From the NCBI GenBank assembly GCA_901472505.1, contig LR590468.1, positions 496,001-560,000 on the forward strand: DNA of 64,000 nt, written 5' to 3'. The DNA is from Proteus vulgaris (GTDB taxonomy: Bacteria; Pseudomonadota; Gammaproteobacteria; Enterobacterales; Enterobacteriaceae). The notes under the pieces were generated by a model. It saw nothing but the letters and a program-made list of their open reading frames with translations. It had not been told where the DNA came from and searched no databases. Positions 21,481 to 32,526 of this stretch are shown here, one piece after another (the first letter of the stretch is position 1; every line of letters starts with the position of its first letter). Position numbers and translations under genes: made by a program.

Positions 21481-22551
21481 ATGAATCCAACAACAGCAAA
21501 TTTTTATTTCAATACGCTAAAATTATTTTTTACTGGCGCAATATTATGCACTCCAATTATTGCTTCTGCTTATATTCATGGAGAAGTTCGTACCGTCGGT
21601 GGCCCCAATGTTTTTAGAGTTGCGTTAAATAACGCAACATTCCCTAATAACCGACCAGGTGAAACCGCCACCGTCAATTTTTCATTGCCTGATAGATACT
21701 TGGCCACTGTTTATTGCCCAAAAGATCCCTTGGTACCCAATTCTCGTACCTATTATATGGCAAATTCTGATCTACGTTATTTAGGCAATAATTACTATGA
21801 ACTTAATGAATACGTTGATGTTCAAATCAAGTTTTCTATTTGGGGGCCTGATTCGCTTCCTACTGTTCCTTTTATTGAAAAACCCAACAATCGAAATGGG
21901 CAACAAGGTTGCCGTGTTCCTGAATCCCCCAAACCGAACATGTCGTCAGGAAGTAGCGGTGTCTTAGTGTTTCGCTTGAAAAAACCGATTATTAATGGAA
22001 TTTCATTAACAGGGCAAGCCGTAGCTCAAATGTATGCTCGTGTAGGTAATGGCTTATATCGAGAATATGGCCCTGAGCCTATTTCGAAATTAGTCATTAG
22101 TTCAGGCATATTAACCACTGAAGATAGATGTACATTTAATAACGGCTCTCCAATTACCTTTGATTTTGGCAATGTTGGTAATACTTCTGACTACTTAAAT
22201 GGCCAGAACTACAAAATTACGCGTAATATTCCAATAAAATGTGAAGGTGGTAGTTTTACTAATCCTAACAGTCGAATTATGTTTAAAATTCAAACTGGAA
22301 GCTCAGGTATCGCTAGTTTTAATCCTAATTATCTTGGAACAACAGGACCTGTAGATCGAACCAATCTAGGTATTGTTTTAAGAGACAAATCAGGAGCAAT
22401 TGTGCCTCCTAATCAATATTTTTCTGTGGGAAAACTGAATAACTTCAAAGGAAGCTGGGAAATCACCGCCGCCCCCATCGCAAAAACAGGGAGCAAAATT
22501 ACAGAAGGTGAGTTTTCAGCACATGCTACATTAGTTGCAGAGTTTATGTAA
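21481..22551 (+). CDS. pmfE: Fimbrial tip adhesin-like protein, PmfE-like
   Basis: 356 residues with a signal peptide ending near IIASA. The length and layout suggest a two-domain tip protein: an N-terminal receptor-type domain (about 30-200, two Cys) and a C-terminal pilin domain (about 210-356, starting near TTEDRCTFNNG and ending EFSAHATLVAEFM). Its stop overlaps the pmfF start (TAATG). The receptor is unknown. The alternative is a large minor subunit. Confidence 0.8.
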   Translation: MNPTTANFYFNTLKLFFTGAILCTPIIASAYIHGEVRTVGGPNVFRVALNNATFPNNRPGETATVNFSLPDRYLATVYCPKDPLVPNSRTYYMANSDLRYLGNNYYELNEYVDVQIKFSIWGPDSLPTVPFIEKPNNRNGQQGCRVPESPKPNMSSGSSGVLVFRLKKPIINGISLTGQAVAQMYARVGNGLYREYGPEPISKLVISSGILTTEDRCTFNNGSPITFDFGNVGNTSDYLNGQNYKITRNIPIKCEGGSFTNPNSRIMFKIQTGSSGIASFNPNYLGTTGPVDRTNLGIVLRDKSGAIVPPNQYFSVGKLNNFKGSWEITAAPIAKTGSKITEGEFSAHATLVAEFM

Positions 22552-23099
22552 TGAATAACAAAATTAAAAAATCCGCTATTTCACTTTTGCTATTATTTTC
22601 ATCTTCAGCTTTTGCAGCGACAGAACTTATTGGCGGTGATATGGAGTTTAAAGGTGTTGTTGTCGCACATGGTTGTACTATAGTTGCCGGTGATGAAAAT
22701 AAGGTGATCGATTTCAAACAGATATCCGCAAAAGATCTCTATACTTTTCAAAAAAGTGAACCCGTTACGTTTAGTATTAGTTTAGAAAATTGCAGCCAAG
22801 ATATTTATAAAAGTGTCACAATTACACTTGATGGGAAAGAGCATCCTACAATGCCTAATCATCTTGCTGTTGTTGGTACAGGATCTGAAGATCCTAAAAG
22901 TATCGGGATTGTATTTACTGATGTGCAACGCAATGTTATTCAATTAAAAAAGCCGAGCACAACTCGACTTCTTAATAATAAACGTATTCAGTTTAATTTT
23001 ATGACGTATGTTGAGGCATCACCCTCTGCACTGAAAAATCAAACATTGCTAACAGGCCCTTTCCAAGCTCAAGCAACCTATACTCTTAATTATCAGTAA
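22551..23099 (+). CDS. pmfF: Minor fimbrial subunit, PmfF-like
   Basis: 182 residues with a signal peptide ending SSAFA. The pilin fold has conserved Cys in VAHGCTIV and LENCSQD and a C-terminal ATYTLNYQ with the penultimate Tyr. It is translationally coupled to the gene before it and is the last gene of the operon. The convergent tadA follows after nine bases. Confidence 0.87.
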   Translation: MNNKIKKSAISLLLLFSSSAFAATELIGGDMEFKGVVVAHGCTIVAGDENKVIDFKQISAKDLYTFQKSEPVTFSISLENCSQDIYKSVTITLDGKEHPTMPNHLAVVGTGSEDPKSIGIVFTDVQRNVIQLKKPSTTRLLNNKRIQFNFMTYVEASPSALKNQTLLTGPFQAQATYTLNYQ

Positions 23100-23107
23100 A
23101 CAGATAT

Positions 23108-23650
<543 letters not shown>

Positions 23651-23745
23651 TCATTATCATATAGCGGGATATTGTACCCTGTTTTCTATTGATAACTAAA
23701 GAGATTACCTTGAATTGTTTATGATAGAAATAACAAGATAGAGCT

Positions 23746-24381
23746 TTAATTGATACGGGCTTCGGTTGCTAATTTAATCGCTAAAGCGCCTAAAATTGTC
23801 GCCATAAACCAACGTTGAATTAATGCCCAACGTGGTCTTTGTATAAAAAATCCAGCGATAGATCCCGCAGCAATAACAACCAAGCCATTCACCGCAATAC
23901 TAATAACAATTTGGATACTACCAAGGACTAATGACTGATTTAATACGCTACCATTCCCAATAGTTATAAATTGAGGTAGAAGTGAAAGGTACATCAATGC
24001 AATTTTAGGATTGAGAAGATTAGTGACAAATCCCATTACAAAAAGCGTTGTCGTATTACCTGAAAGACATTTTTTAGGATGGAAGATAGAGCGACCACCG
24101 GGTTTAATCGACTGCCAAGCAATATAAAGCAGATAAATAGCACCACAAATTTTCAAGGTATCATAAGCATAAGGCACAGCCATAAAAATTGCGGTAATAC
24201 CAAATGTAGCTAATAACATATAAAAAATATAGCCAACAGCTACACCAATGAGTGAAATAAATCCCGCTTTTTTCCCTTGAGAGATTGAGCGTGATATCAG
24301 GTAAATCATATTAGGGCCCGGTGTTAGCACCAACCCCAAGGACAAAAGTGCGAATGTCCACATATTGAATAGTGTTGGCAT
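23746..24381 (-). CDS. LysE/RhtB-family amino acid exporter
   Basis: Inner membrane exporter with about six helices and 211 residues. The family hallmark LVLTPGPNMIYLISRSISQGKKAG lies near residues 16-40 and the second-half motif GFVTNLLNPKIALMY follows. I chose the ATG at 24381 (MPTLFNMW) with AAGGGG eight bases upstream; the longer frame to 24447 lacks support. The substrate (threonine, homoserine, leucine or other) cannot be told from sequence. Confidence 0.9.
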   Translation of the reverse strand: MPTLFNMWTFALLSLGLVLTPGPNMIYLISRSISQGKKAGFISLIGVAVGYIFYMLLATFGITAIFMAVPYAYDTLKICGAIYLLYIAWQSIKPGGRSIFHPKKCLSGNTTTLFVMGFVTNLLNPKIALMYLSLLPQFITIGNGSVLNQSLVLGSIQIVISIAVNGLVVIAAGSIAGFFIQRPRWALIQRWFMATILGALAIKLATEARIN

Positions 24382-24489
24382 AGTATACCCCTTATTTATT
24401 TTATTATTTAACCTCAATAACAGAGTGTTAGGTGTGCGGGATACCACAAAAAATACTATTTTTTGTTATTCGTTTTACACCAAGCCTTT

Positions 24490-24675
24490 CTTGATATTGA
24501 TGAAGATAGTGGGCAAGAAACTTTTCTTATGGCTTACGCCATGTCGTAGAAGCTCGGAGCGGTATAGCAAAAATAGCCAAAAAAGTAGGAGTATCTTGAG
24601 AAACGCTTTATCGAACATGATCACCAACAGGAAATCCAACATTAAAAACATTACGCAACGTTATTAGTGCAACTT
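24490..24675 (+). pseudogene. Relic of a HigA-type addiction module antidote gene
   Basis: In one frame the DNA reads VVEARSGIAKIAKKVGVS-stop-ETLYRT-stop, then SPTGNPTLKTLRNVISAT. This is the helix-turn-helix of 'putative addiction module antidote' proteins (usual form IAK.AGVSRE.LY.ALS..GNPTL). Two TGA stops interrupt it, and the upstream part (QETFLMAYAM) lies in another frame. No matching toxin gene is visible. It is a decayed remnant between the LysE gene and yfhL. Confidence 0.65.
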
Positions 24676-24939
24676 GCTTTTATTTCTCTTCATTAGCAAA
24701 TATTTAATATTTTATTTATACATTCTAATAAACCATTTGAGCGATGCCACTTTAGGAAATTCCCTATAAATGGTAACCTTACTTCCCTTACTTAGTGCCT
24801 ATTAAGCAAAAAGATTGGGGTAATATTCCTATTTGAATGATAAAACACTACTTTATCGGATATAGCGACACAAAACTGATAGATGGTAACATATAAGTGC
24901 AAGATATAAGTTACTGAAATTTAATGATTTATATATTAA

Positions 24940-25209
<270 letters not shown>

Positions 25210-25251
25210 ACTCCAATCACAAAATCTTTGTGGGTGATAAAACTAAAAACG

Positions 25252-25632
25252 TTATTTCTCTAAAATAACTGTCGCACAAGCATAGCGTTGCTCATCAGCA
25301 AGCGTCACGTGAATAGAATTTATCCCCGCTTTTTCTGCCATTTCTTTGGCAACCGCTAAAAAGTGCAGTGTTGGCTTACCCAATTCATCATTACGTACTT
25401 CAAAATGGTTAAAAGCCAATCCTAAACGAATGCCTGTACCTAATGCTTTTGCCGCGGCTTCTTTGACTGCAAATCGCTTGGCTAAAAAACGTATTGGCTG
25501 TTTATGTGATTGATAGATTTCCCATTCTGTTTCAGTAAGAATGCGACGAGCAAGGCGTTCACCAGAACGCCCTATAATTTCTTCGATACGCGATATTTCA
25601 ACAATATCCATACCTAAACCAACAATGGCCAT
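25252..25632 (-). CDS. acpS: Holo-[acyl-carrier-protein] synthase
   Basis: Transfers 4'-phosphopantetheine from CoA to apo-ACP; essential for fatty acid synthesis. The 126 residues carry the N-terminal [11 protein letters not shown] (metal-binding Asp) and the signature [14 protein letters not shown]. It overlaps pdxJ by one base (TAATG), so it is translationally coupled in the rnc-era-recO-pdxJ-acpS order. Confidence 0.96.
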   Translation of the reverse strand: MAIVGLGMDIVEISRIEEIIGRSGERLARRILTETEWEIYQSHKQPIRFLAKRFAVKEAAAKALGTGIRLGLAFNHFEVRNDELGKPTLHFLAVAKEMAEKAGINSIHVTLADEQRYACATVILEK

Positions 25633-26363
25633 TAGCGACGCGCTTCTCGCATTAAACGTTTCATTTCTTCAACTGCAGGCGCTAATCCACTGAATACCGC
25701 TCTACCAATAATGGCGTGACCAATATTCAATTCATATAATTCAGGCAAGGCTGCAATGCGCTGCACGTTGTGATAATGCAAACCATGCCCAGCATTCACT
25801 TTTAAACCTTTAGATGCGGCATAAGTTACTGCATCACGAATACGAGCAAACTCTTTTTCTTGAGCCATTTCATCTTCAGCGTCAGCATAAGCACCAGTAT
25901 GAATTTCAATAAAAGGCGCACCAACACGATCTGCTGCGTTAATTTGTTCATGGTCAGGGTCAATAAATAGCGAAACTTTTATACCTGCTAAAGATAAGCG
26001 TTTAATTGCATCTACTATCTTTTCTTCATTCCCAACAACATCTAAACCGCCTTCTGTTGTTACTTCTTGGCGTTTTTCAGGTACTAAACAACAAAAATCA
26101 GGTTGCGTTTGACACGCAATCTCAATCATTTCTTCTGTAACTGCCATTTCTAGATTTAATCTTGTCTGAACTGTTTGGCTTATCAGCATTAAGTCACGGT
26201 CAGTGATATGACGTCTATCTTCACGTAAATGAATAGTGATGCCATCAGCGCCTGCTTGTTCTGCAACAAAAGCGGCTTGAACAGGATCGGGATACGTTGT
26301 GCCACGGGCATTACGAAGGGTGGCGATATGGTCAATATTAACGCCAAGTAGAATATCAGACAT
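25632..26363 (-). CDS. pdxJ: Pyridoxine 5'-phosphate synthase
   Basis: Joins 3-amino-2-oxopropyl phosphate and 1-deoxyxylulose 5-phosphate to pyridoxine 5'-phosphate in DXP-dependent vitamin B6 synthesis. The TIM barrel of 243 residues begins [18 protein letters not shown] and keeps the conserved [23 protein letters not shown] and [11 protein letters not shown] motifs. It is followed by acpS with a one-base overlap and preceded by recO. Confidence 0.97.
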   Translation of the reverse strand: MSDILLGVNIDHIATLRNARGTTYPDPVQAAFVAEQAGADGITIHLREDRRHITDRDLMLISQTVQTRLNLEMAVTEEMIEIACQTQPDFCCLVPEKRQEVTTEGGLDVVGNEEKIVDAIKRLSLAGIKVSLFIDPDHEQINAADRVGAPFIEIHTGAYADAEDEMAQEKEFARIRDAVTYAASKGLKVNAGHGLHYHNVQRIAALPELYELNIGHAIIGRAVFSGLAPAVEEMKRLMREARR

Positions 26364-26432
26364 GCTCTTCTCCTGAAAAATAACGTTGCATTACCTTAGT
26401 TTACACATTCCATAGAGAAGAAAAAGACAATA

Positions 26433-27173
26433 TTATTGATCAGTTATCAATGCCCTTTTTTTCGGGGCTTTTTTAATGGCAAATTGCCTGAAAAGTTCTC
26501 TACTTTTTAATGGTTTTCCACCTAAATAGGGCTTTAATGCCATTCTTGTAAACCTTTTCGCCGCTTTTAATGTTTCAGTTGTAGGAAACTCACGACTGGC
26601 TAATGATTTTAATTCAAGCCCAGTAAAACTATTATGATCAACCACTAAACTTGCGATAAAACCTTTTTCTTCACGATAACGGTATGTCATCGTATCAGAA
26701 ACAGGCTCCCCACTTCCTGCACAATGCAGAAAATCTAAGCCATAACCAAGTTGTGTTAATAAAGCGAGTTCAAAGCGTCTTAAGGCTGCCTCTGGTGTAG
26801 TATCACTAGCAGCAAGAATTTGTAAACAAGAAAGGTATTCAAAAAAAAGCACACTATAAGAAGTGCCATTTTCTAAAACACGAGACAAAAGTTCATTAAG
26901 ATACAAGCCACTATAAAGAACAGAGCCTGTCAGCGGTAAAGCTAAAGAGATAGGTTCAGCATCACGAAGGGTTTTAACTTCTCCTCGCCCACTCCAACGA
27001 ATGAGCAAAGGTGTAAAAGGTTGAAGTGCCCCTTTTAAGGGTGAACGACGGCCCCGTGCACCTTTCGACAATATGCGTACTCGCCCTTCATTTTCAGTGA
27101 AAAAATCAAGCAATAGGCTTGTTTCACTATAGGGTCGAGCATGGATAACAAATGCACGTTGCCAGCCATCCAC
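26433..27173 (-). CDS. recO: DNA repair protein RecO
   Basis: Recombination mediator that helps RecR load RecA onto SSB-coated DNA and anneals strands. The 246 residues have an N-terminal OB fold (beginning [16 protein letters not shown]), a helical middle part and a C-terminal lobe. It starts nine bases after the era stop in the same operon. Confidence 0.95.
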   Translation of the reverse strand: MDGWQRAFVIHARPYSETSLLLDFFTENEGRVRILSKGARGRRSPLKGALQPFTPLLIRWSGRGEVKTLRDAEPISLALPLTGSVLYSGLYLNELLSRVLENGTSYSVLFFEYLSCLQILAASDTTPEAALRRFELALLTQLGYGLDFLHCAGSGEPVSDTMTYRYREEKGFIASLVVDHNSFTGLELKSLASREFPTTETLKAAKRFTRMALKPYLGGKPLKSRELFRQFAIKKAPKKRALITDQ

Positions 27174-27182
27174 TTCAGTTAC

Positions 27183-28091
27183 CTACTTTAAATCATCCAC
27201 ATAGCCAAGGCTACGTAAAGCACGTTCATCATCAGCCCAGCCAGCTTTAACCTTCACCCAAAGTTCTAAGTGAACTTTGTTTTCAAATAGGTCTTCCATA
27301 TCCATACGGGCTTCGGTGCCAATTTTCTTGATTTTTACGCCTTTATTACCAATAACCATTTTTTTCTGGCCTTCACGTTCAACCAGAATTAATCCGTGGA
27401 TATCGTAACCACCGCGCTCATTAGTCACAAATTGCTCAATTTCAACAGTGACAGAATAAGGTAATTCTTCACCTAAGAAACGCATCAATTTCTCACGAAT
27501 AATTTCTGACGCCATAAAACGTTGAGAACGATCAGTAATATAATCTTCAGGGAAATGATGAATAGCTTCTGGTAGACATTTACGAACAATTTTTGCAATC
27601 GTATCAATATTCATGTCTTTTTCTGCACTAATTGGTACAACATCAAGAAAATCCATTTGTTGGCTTAAAAAGCCAATATGTGGAAGTAACTTGGTTTTAT
27701 CAATGACGTTATCCACTTTATTAATTGCTAATAAAACAGGGCAACGCAATGATTTTAATTTGTTCAATACCATTTCGTCATCAGGCGTCCAGTTGGTGCC
27801 TTCAACAACAAAAATCACCAGTTCAACATCACCAATCGAGCTACTTGCTGCGCGGTTCATTAGTCTGTTGATAGCTCGCTTTTCTTCAATATGCAAGCCC
27901 GGTGTATCAACATAAATCGCTTGGTAAGCACCGTCAGTATCAATACCCATGATACGATGACGCGTTGTTTGCGGTTTACGTGATGTAATAGAAACTTTCT
28001 GCCCCAATAATTGGTTCAGTAGTGTTGATTTTCCCACATTTGGGCGACCGACTATCGCAATAAATCCGCAATAGGTTTGTTCTTCGCTCAT
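27183..28091 (-). CDS. era: GTPase Era
   Basis: Essential GTPase for 16S rRNA maturation and 30S assembly. The 302 residues have the G domain motifs GRPNVGKST (G1), DTPGLH (G3) and NKVD (G4), then a C-terminal KH domain with [13 protein letters not shown] that binds the 16S 3' end. Its ATG overlaps the rnc stop by four bases, as in E. coli. Confidence 0.97.
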   Translation of the reverse strand: MSEEQTYCGFIAIVGRPNVGKSTLLNQLLGQKVSITSRKPQTTRHRIMGIDTDGAYQAIYVDTPGLHIEEKRAINRLMNRAASSSIGDVELVIFVVEGTNWTPDDEMVLNKLKSLRCPVLLAINKVDNVIDKTKLLPHIGFLSQQMDFLDVVPISAEKDMNIDTIAKIVRKCLPEAIHHFPEDYITDRSQRFMASEIIREKLMRFLGEELPYSVTVEIEQFVTNERGGYDIHGLILVEREGQKKMVIGNKGVKIKKIGTEARMDMEDLFENKVHLELWVKVKAGWADDERALRSLGYVDDLK

Positions 28092-28768
28092 TCAAGCTCC
28101 AGTTGTATTAATGCCTGTTCAGCAGCGGCTTGTTCAGCTTTTCGACGGCTTGTACCCATCCCTTTGACAGGTTGATCGATACCGCTTATCTGACAATGGA
28201 TCGTAAACTCTTGGTCATGGGCTTCACCACGAACCTGTACCACAATATAAGAAGGTAGTGGAAGATGGCGCCCTTGCAGATACTCTTGCAGACGAGTTTT
28301 AGGATCTTTTTGCTTATCGCCTGGACTGATTTCAGCCAAACGATTCTCATACCATTTTAAAATAATTTTTTCGATATTTTGAATATTACTATCAAGGAAA
28401 ATAGCACCAATTAAAGCTTCCACCGTATCTGCTAAAATTGATTCTCGGCGAAAACCGCCACTTTTTAATTCTCCAGGCCCTAAACGCAGACATTCGCCTA
28501 GTTCAAATTCACGCGCTAATTCTGCGAGTGTATTACCACGAACAAGCGTTGCTCTCATTCGGCTCATATCCCCTTCATCAACACGAGGGAAACGATGATA
28601 GAGCGCATTAGCAATAACATAGCTTAGAATTGAATCACCTAAAAATTCTAAACGTTCATTGTGTTTACTACTTGCACTACGATGCGTTAAAGCCTGAAGT
28701 AATAATTCATTTTGCGTGAAAGTATATCCCAGTTTCTTTTGTAACTGGTTTACTAATAAAGTATTCAT
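28088..28768 (-). CDS. rnc: Ribonuclease III
   Basis: Double-strand-specific endoribonuclease that processes rRNA precursors and structured mRNAs. The 226 residues have the signature [12 protein letters not shown] (catalytic acidic residues about 38-48), [14 protein letters not shown], and a C-terminal dsRNA-binding domain (about 155-226) ending [16 protein letters not shown]. The downstream gene era overlaps its stop. A hairpin in the upstream gap may mediate autoregulation. Confidence 0.97.
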   Translation of the reverse strand: MNTLLVNQLQKKLGYTFTQNELLLQALTHRSASSKHNERLEFLGDSILSYVIANALYHRFPRVDEGDMSRMRATLVRGNTLAELAREFELGECLRLGPGELKSGGFRRESILADTVEALIGAIFLDSNIQNIEKIILKWYENRLAEISPGDKQKDPKTRLQEYLQGRHLPLPSYIVVQVRGEAHDQEFTIHCQISGIDQPVKGMGTSRRKAEQAAAEQALIQLELE

Positions 28769-28869
28769 GTGCGATCAAGTTCCATAACTTAATTTGGAGC
28801 ACACGCAACAAATCTGTTTAAGACAACGAGAGATTATCGGGTTGGATAACAGAACTGTTGCGTTTGCAC

Positions 28870-28894
28870 TGGCTCCTGTGAATAACAGGAGCCA
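28870..28894 (-). promoter_or_regulatory. Hairpin in the lepB-rnc spacer, possible RNase III leader site
   Basis: Ten-base stem TGGCTCCTGT paired with ACAGGAGCCA over a five-base loop, about 100 bases upstream of rnc, with no T run after it. In E. coli the rnc leader folds into a stem-loop cut by RNase III, which autoregulates the operon. The same role is inferred here; a weak lepB terminator is the alternative. Confidence 0.5.
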
Positions 28895-28963
28895 ATCATA
28901 TTTAAAGAAGTGGCATATTCTACACTGAGATAGAAAGGAATGCTGTAGCTATTTTGTCAATAG

Positions 28964-29935
28964 TTACTTAATGCCACCGATACGACTGAGACGAACACCT
29001 GTAGGCCATTCATTCTCTTGTTTTTCAAAGCTCATCCAAATGGTTGTCGCTTTACCCACTAAATTTTTCTCTGGCACAAAGCCCCAGAAGCGACTGTCAG
29101 AACTTCCATCACGGTTATCGCCCATCATAAAATAATGATCTTCTGGGACAATCCAAGTACCAACGGGTAATCCAGGTTGGATAAACTCAGGCATCGTCAT
29201 ATCACCAGGTATTGTCATTATACGGTGAGAGACTTTTCCTATCGTTTCTACTCGTTCTTCTTCACGTAATTGAGTTGCTGTTGAAATCGGCTCTTCAATT
29301 GGAATTGATTTCATGCCATTTATACGCTGACCACCCGGTACATTTTGCAATAACAGCGTCCATTCGCTTGGATAAGCGGTACCATAAGTTACCGAAATCT
29401 CATCATTACAAATCGCTTTATTACAATTTGGGTAGATGTGTATTTTTTTCGACATCATATCATAAACAATTTTATCACCCGGTAACCCAATAACACGTTT
29501 AATAAAATCAGTAGAAGGATCCCGAGGATATTTAAAGACGGCAATATCACCCCGTTTGGGTTTTCCTGTATTTATTAACGTTGTTTGTGTTATTGGATCC
29601 TTTAATCCATAAGCAAACTTTTCAACCAAGATAAAATCGCCAACCAATAAGGTTGGCATCATGGAACGAGAAGGTATTTGAAACGGCTCATACACAAATG
29701 AACGCAGAACCAAAACAATAATCAATACTGGAAAGAGAGAACCTAAGGTTTCAGCCCAGCTTGGTTTATTAATTGATTTTGCTAACTCTTGCTGATCCTC
29801 AGTACCTTGCGTCATTTCTTGAAGACGCTTTAGTTTTGCTTTTCGGGCTGGTTTGAGCTTAAAGCGCTCAATACACCAAAAAACGCCCGTTATTAGCGTT
29901 GCCAGCGTTAGGATCAAGGCAAACGTGTTAGCCAT
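28964..29935 (-). CDS. lepB: Signal peptidase I
   Basis: Inner membrane serine/lysine protease that removes signal peptides from secreted proteins; essential. The 323 residues show two N-terminal membrane segments (about 5-22 and 62-80). The catalytic Ser lies in PSRSMMPTLLVGDF and the catalytic Lys in DFIKRVIGLPGD. E. coli has Gly where this protein has Arg between the two serines. GDNRDGSSDSRFWG near the C-terminus is the standard box E. Downstream of lepA, 14 bases apart. Confidence 0.97.
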   Translation of the reverse strand: MANTFALILTLATLITGVFWCIERFKLKPARKAKLKRLQEMTQGTEDQQELAKSINKPSWAETLGSLFPVLIIVLVLRSFVYEPFQIPSRSMMPTLLVGDFILVEKFAYGLKDPITQTTLINTGKPKRGDIAVFKYPRDPSTDFIKRVIGLPGDKIVYDMMSKKIHIYPNCNKAICNDEISVTYGTAYPSEWTLLLQNVPGGQRINGMKSIPIEEPISTATQLREEERVETIGKVSHRIMTIPGDMTMPEFIQPGLPVGTWIVPEDHYFMMGDNRDGSSDSRFWGFVPEKNLVGKATTIWMSFEKQENEWPTGVRLSRIGGIK

Positions 29936-29949
29936 GTTTTCTCCTTAAA

Positions 29950-31746
29950 TTATTTATCTTTACCAACATGAAGGATGGCTAAAAACGCTTCTTGTGGTAG
30001 CTCTACGTTACCAATTTGCTTCATACGTTTTTTACCATCTTTCTGTTTCTGTAACAGTTTTTTCTTACGGCTAACGTCACCACCATAACATTTGGCTAAT
30101 ACGTTTTTACGTAACTGTTTAACAGTTGAACGAGCAATAATATGGTTACCAATTGCCGCTTGAATAGCGATATCAAACTGTTGACGTGGAATAAATTCTT
30201 TCATTTTTTCCACCAACTCGCGTCCACGATAAGGTGCATTATCGTTATGTGTTATCAACGCTAAAGCATCAACACGATCACCATTAATCAAGACATCGAC
30301 ACGTACCATGTTTGAGCCTTGGAAACGGATAAAGTTATAGTCTAAAGAAGCATAACCACGTGATGTTGATTTTAAGCGGTCAAAGAAATCCAAGACCACT
30401 TCCGCCATTGGTATTTCATAAGTCAATGAAACCTGATTACCATGATAGACCATATTGGTTTGAACACCGCGTTTTTCGACACATAAAGTAATTACATTAC
30501 CTAAGTATTCTTGCGGTAATAACATATGACATTCAGCAATAGGCTCTCTGATTTCTTCGATATTATTCAGTGCAGGTAATTTAGACGGGCTATCTACTGA
30601 TATTATATCACCGTTAGTCATTTCAACTTCATAAACTACCGTTGGTGCTGTTGTGATCAGGTCGAGGTCATATTCACGTTCTAAACGTTCTTGAATAATC
30701 TCCATATGAAGAAGACCTAAGAAACCACAACGGAAACCGAAACCTAATGCAGATGAACTTTCTGGTTCATAGAACAATGATGCATCATTAAGACTTAATT
30801 TACCTAATGCATCACGAAATGATTCATAGTCGTCGGAACTAATTGGGAATAACCCCGCATACACCTGTGGTTTCACTTTCTTAAAACCTGGTAACGGTTT
30901 ATCTGCTGGTTTTTGTGCTGCTGTTAAAGTATCTCCAACAGGGGCACCTAAAATATCTTTAATACCACAAACAACCCAACCCACTTCACCACAATTTAAT
31001 GATGTTGTATCAATTTGTTTGGGCGTAAAAATACCAATACGGTCAATGTTATAAACTTGGCCAGTACTCATGACCTTGATTTTATCGCCTTTGTTCACTT
31101 TACCGTTTTTAACACGAATAAGTGAAACAACACCAAGATAGTTATCAAACCATGAATCAATGATCAGAGCTTGTAATGGCGCTTCAGGGTCGCCTTCGGG
31201 CGCTGGAATTTCTTTAACAAGACGTTCAATAACTTCTTTGACACCCACACCCGTTTTTGCAGAGCAACGTACTGCATCTGTGGCATCAATTCCTACAATA
31301 TCTTCAATTTCTTCAGCAACGCGCTCAGGCTCGGCTGCAGGTAAATCTATTTTATTTAGAACCGGGACGACGGTGAGATCCATGTCCATCGCCGTATAGC
31401 AGTTTGCTAATGTTTGAGCTTCAACCCCTTGTCCTGCATCAACGACCAATAAGGCGCCTTCACAAGCGGCAAGTGAACGAGATACTTCATAAGAGAAGTC
31501 AACGTGTCCAGGGGTATCGATAAAGTTAAGCTGATAAACTTCACCGTCATCCGCGGTGTAATTCAAGGTTACGCTTTGCGCTTTGATTGTAATACCACGT
31601 TCACGCTCAAGATCCATAGAATCAAGAACCTGCGCAGCCATTTCACGATCTGATAAGCCACCACAAATTTGAATAATTCGATCTGATAACGTCGATTTAC
31701 CGTGGTCAATATGTGCGATAATGGAAAAGTTACGTATGTTTTTCAT
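29950..31746 (-). CDS. lepA: Elongation factor 4
   Basis: Ribosome-associated translational GTPase affecting initiation and back-translocation. The 598 residues begin [19 protein letters not shown], with the further GTPase motifs DTPGHVDFS and NKIDLP. EF-G-like domains follow, and the LepA-specific C-terminal domain ends [16 protein letters not shown]. First gene of the lepA-lepB pair. Confidence 0.98.
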   Translation of the reverse strand: MKNIRNFSIIAHIDHGKSTLSDRIIQICGGLSDREMAAQVLDSMDLERERGITIKAQSVTLNYTADDGEVYQLNFIDTPGHVDFSYEVSRSLAACEGALLVVDAGQGVEAQTLANCYTAMDMDLTVVPVLNKIDLPAAEPERVAEEIEDIVGIDATDAVRCSAKTGVGVKEVIERLVKEIPAPEGDPEAPLQALIIDSWFDNYLGVVSLIRVKNGKVNKGDKIKVMSTGQVYNIDRIGIFTPKQIDTTSLNCGEVGWVVCGIKDILGAPVGDTLTAAQKPADKPLPGFKKVKPQVYAGLFPISSDDYESFRDALGKLSLNDASLFYEPESSSALGFGFRCGFLGLLHMEIIQERLEREYDLDLITTAPTVVYEVEMTNGDIISVDSPSKLPALNNIEEIREPIAECHMLLPQEYLGNVITLCVEKRGVQTNMVYHGNQVSLTYEIPMAEVVLDFFDRLKSTSRGYASLDYNFIRFQGSNMVRVDVLINGDRVDALALITHNDNAPYRGRELVEKMKEFIPRQQFDIAIQAAIGNHIIARSTVKQLRKNVLAKCYGGDVSRKKKLLQKQKDGKKRMKQIGNVELPQEAFLAILHVGKDK

Positions 31747-32049
31747 TCTGAAATTATTTTTCTCTATTGCTTTGCTCTATAAATCTGGCTTTGGAGTCAT
31801 TCATGGACACAAAGCGAAAACTCTATATTGCAGGAGTTATTATTGATGACGCATTCTACACACTAGAGACATTATACTCAAAGAAACGTTCATCAAACAC
31901 AAACATTTATGCTAAGACTTGCATTTATTTGTGATTTTTTTGAGACAATTTCTAGATATCGAAACGCATTAATTTAAGATGAAAACAATAACGAAATTAG
32001 CCAAGCAAAAAATAATGGGGCTAACGCCCCTTCTTTTTTTATCTGCTAA
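31747..32049. other. lepA-rseC intergenic region
   Basis: 303 bases holding the lepA upstream region and the rseC terminator. No gene is seen. Confidence 0.6.
32005..32040 (-). terminator. Terminator of the rpoE-rseABC operon
   Basis: GGGGC-TTAG-type hairpin (GGGGC paired with GCCCC over a four-base loop). On the minus strand it is followed by ATTATTTTTT and on the plus strand by TTCTTTTTTT, so it may work in both directions. Confidence 0.85.
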
Positions 32050-32514
32050 CTACTCTTGGAATTGAACCTTAAGTTCATGAGGAGGAAGACCTATTTGTAA
32101 TATAACCGGTTCAAAACCTTCATCTTTGCTCCACCATGTTGCCACTCTTTTTGCTAATAAAAAGCCAAGAAGGCCACCAGCAAGACCACTACAAAAAATA
32201 GCAAATTCACTGGAAAACCAAAGGCTCGCAATGCCCGCAACAATAAATAGGCCAATAAGTGGCGTTAAATACACCAACATCGCAGAAAGAAGTAGATTAT
32301 TTTCAGGGATCCCAACTTCCACTTTTTGTCCTTCGACTAAAGGTTGTGCTACTGGAAGTTCGAGTTGATGAACAGTTTCGGGTCCTATTTTATTCAATAA
32401 ATAAGAACCACACGCGGCACGAGCTTGACAACTACCACAGCCAGAAGAAGAACCATAGCGCAATAACGCTCTTCCTTCATGCCAATGTATAACTGTTGCC
32501 CACTCTTTAACCAT
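32050..32514 (-). CDS. rseC: SoxR-reducing system protein RseC
   Basis: Inner membrane protein of 154 residues. Four Cys (CGSCQARAAC type, residues about 22-35) form a likely iron-sulfur or redox site, and two membrane helices (about 75-95 and 103-122) follow. In E. coli it is encoded with sigma E and acts with Rsx proteins on SoxR. It is the last gene of rpoE-rseA-rseB-rseC. Confidence 0.93.
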   Translation of the reverse strand: MVKEWATVIHWHEGRALLRYGSSSGCGSCQARAACGSYLLNKIGPETVHQLELPVAQPLVEGQKVEVGIPENNLLLSAMLVYLTPLIGLFIVAGIASLWFSSEFAIFCSGLAGGLLGFLLAKRVATWWSKDEGFEPVILQIGLPPHELKVQFQE

Positions 32515-32526
32515 AACTTATACCTT

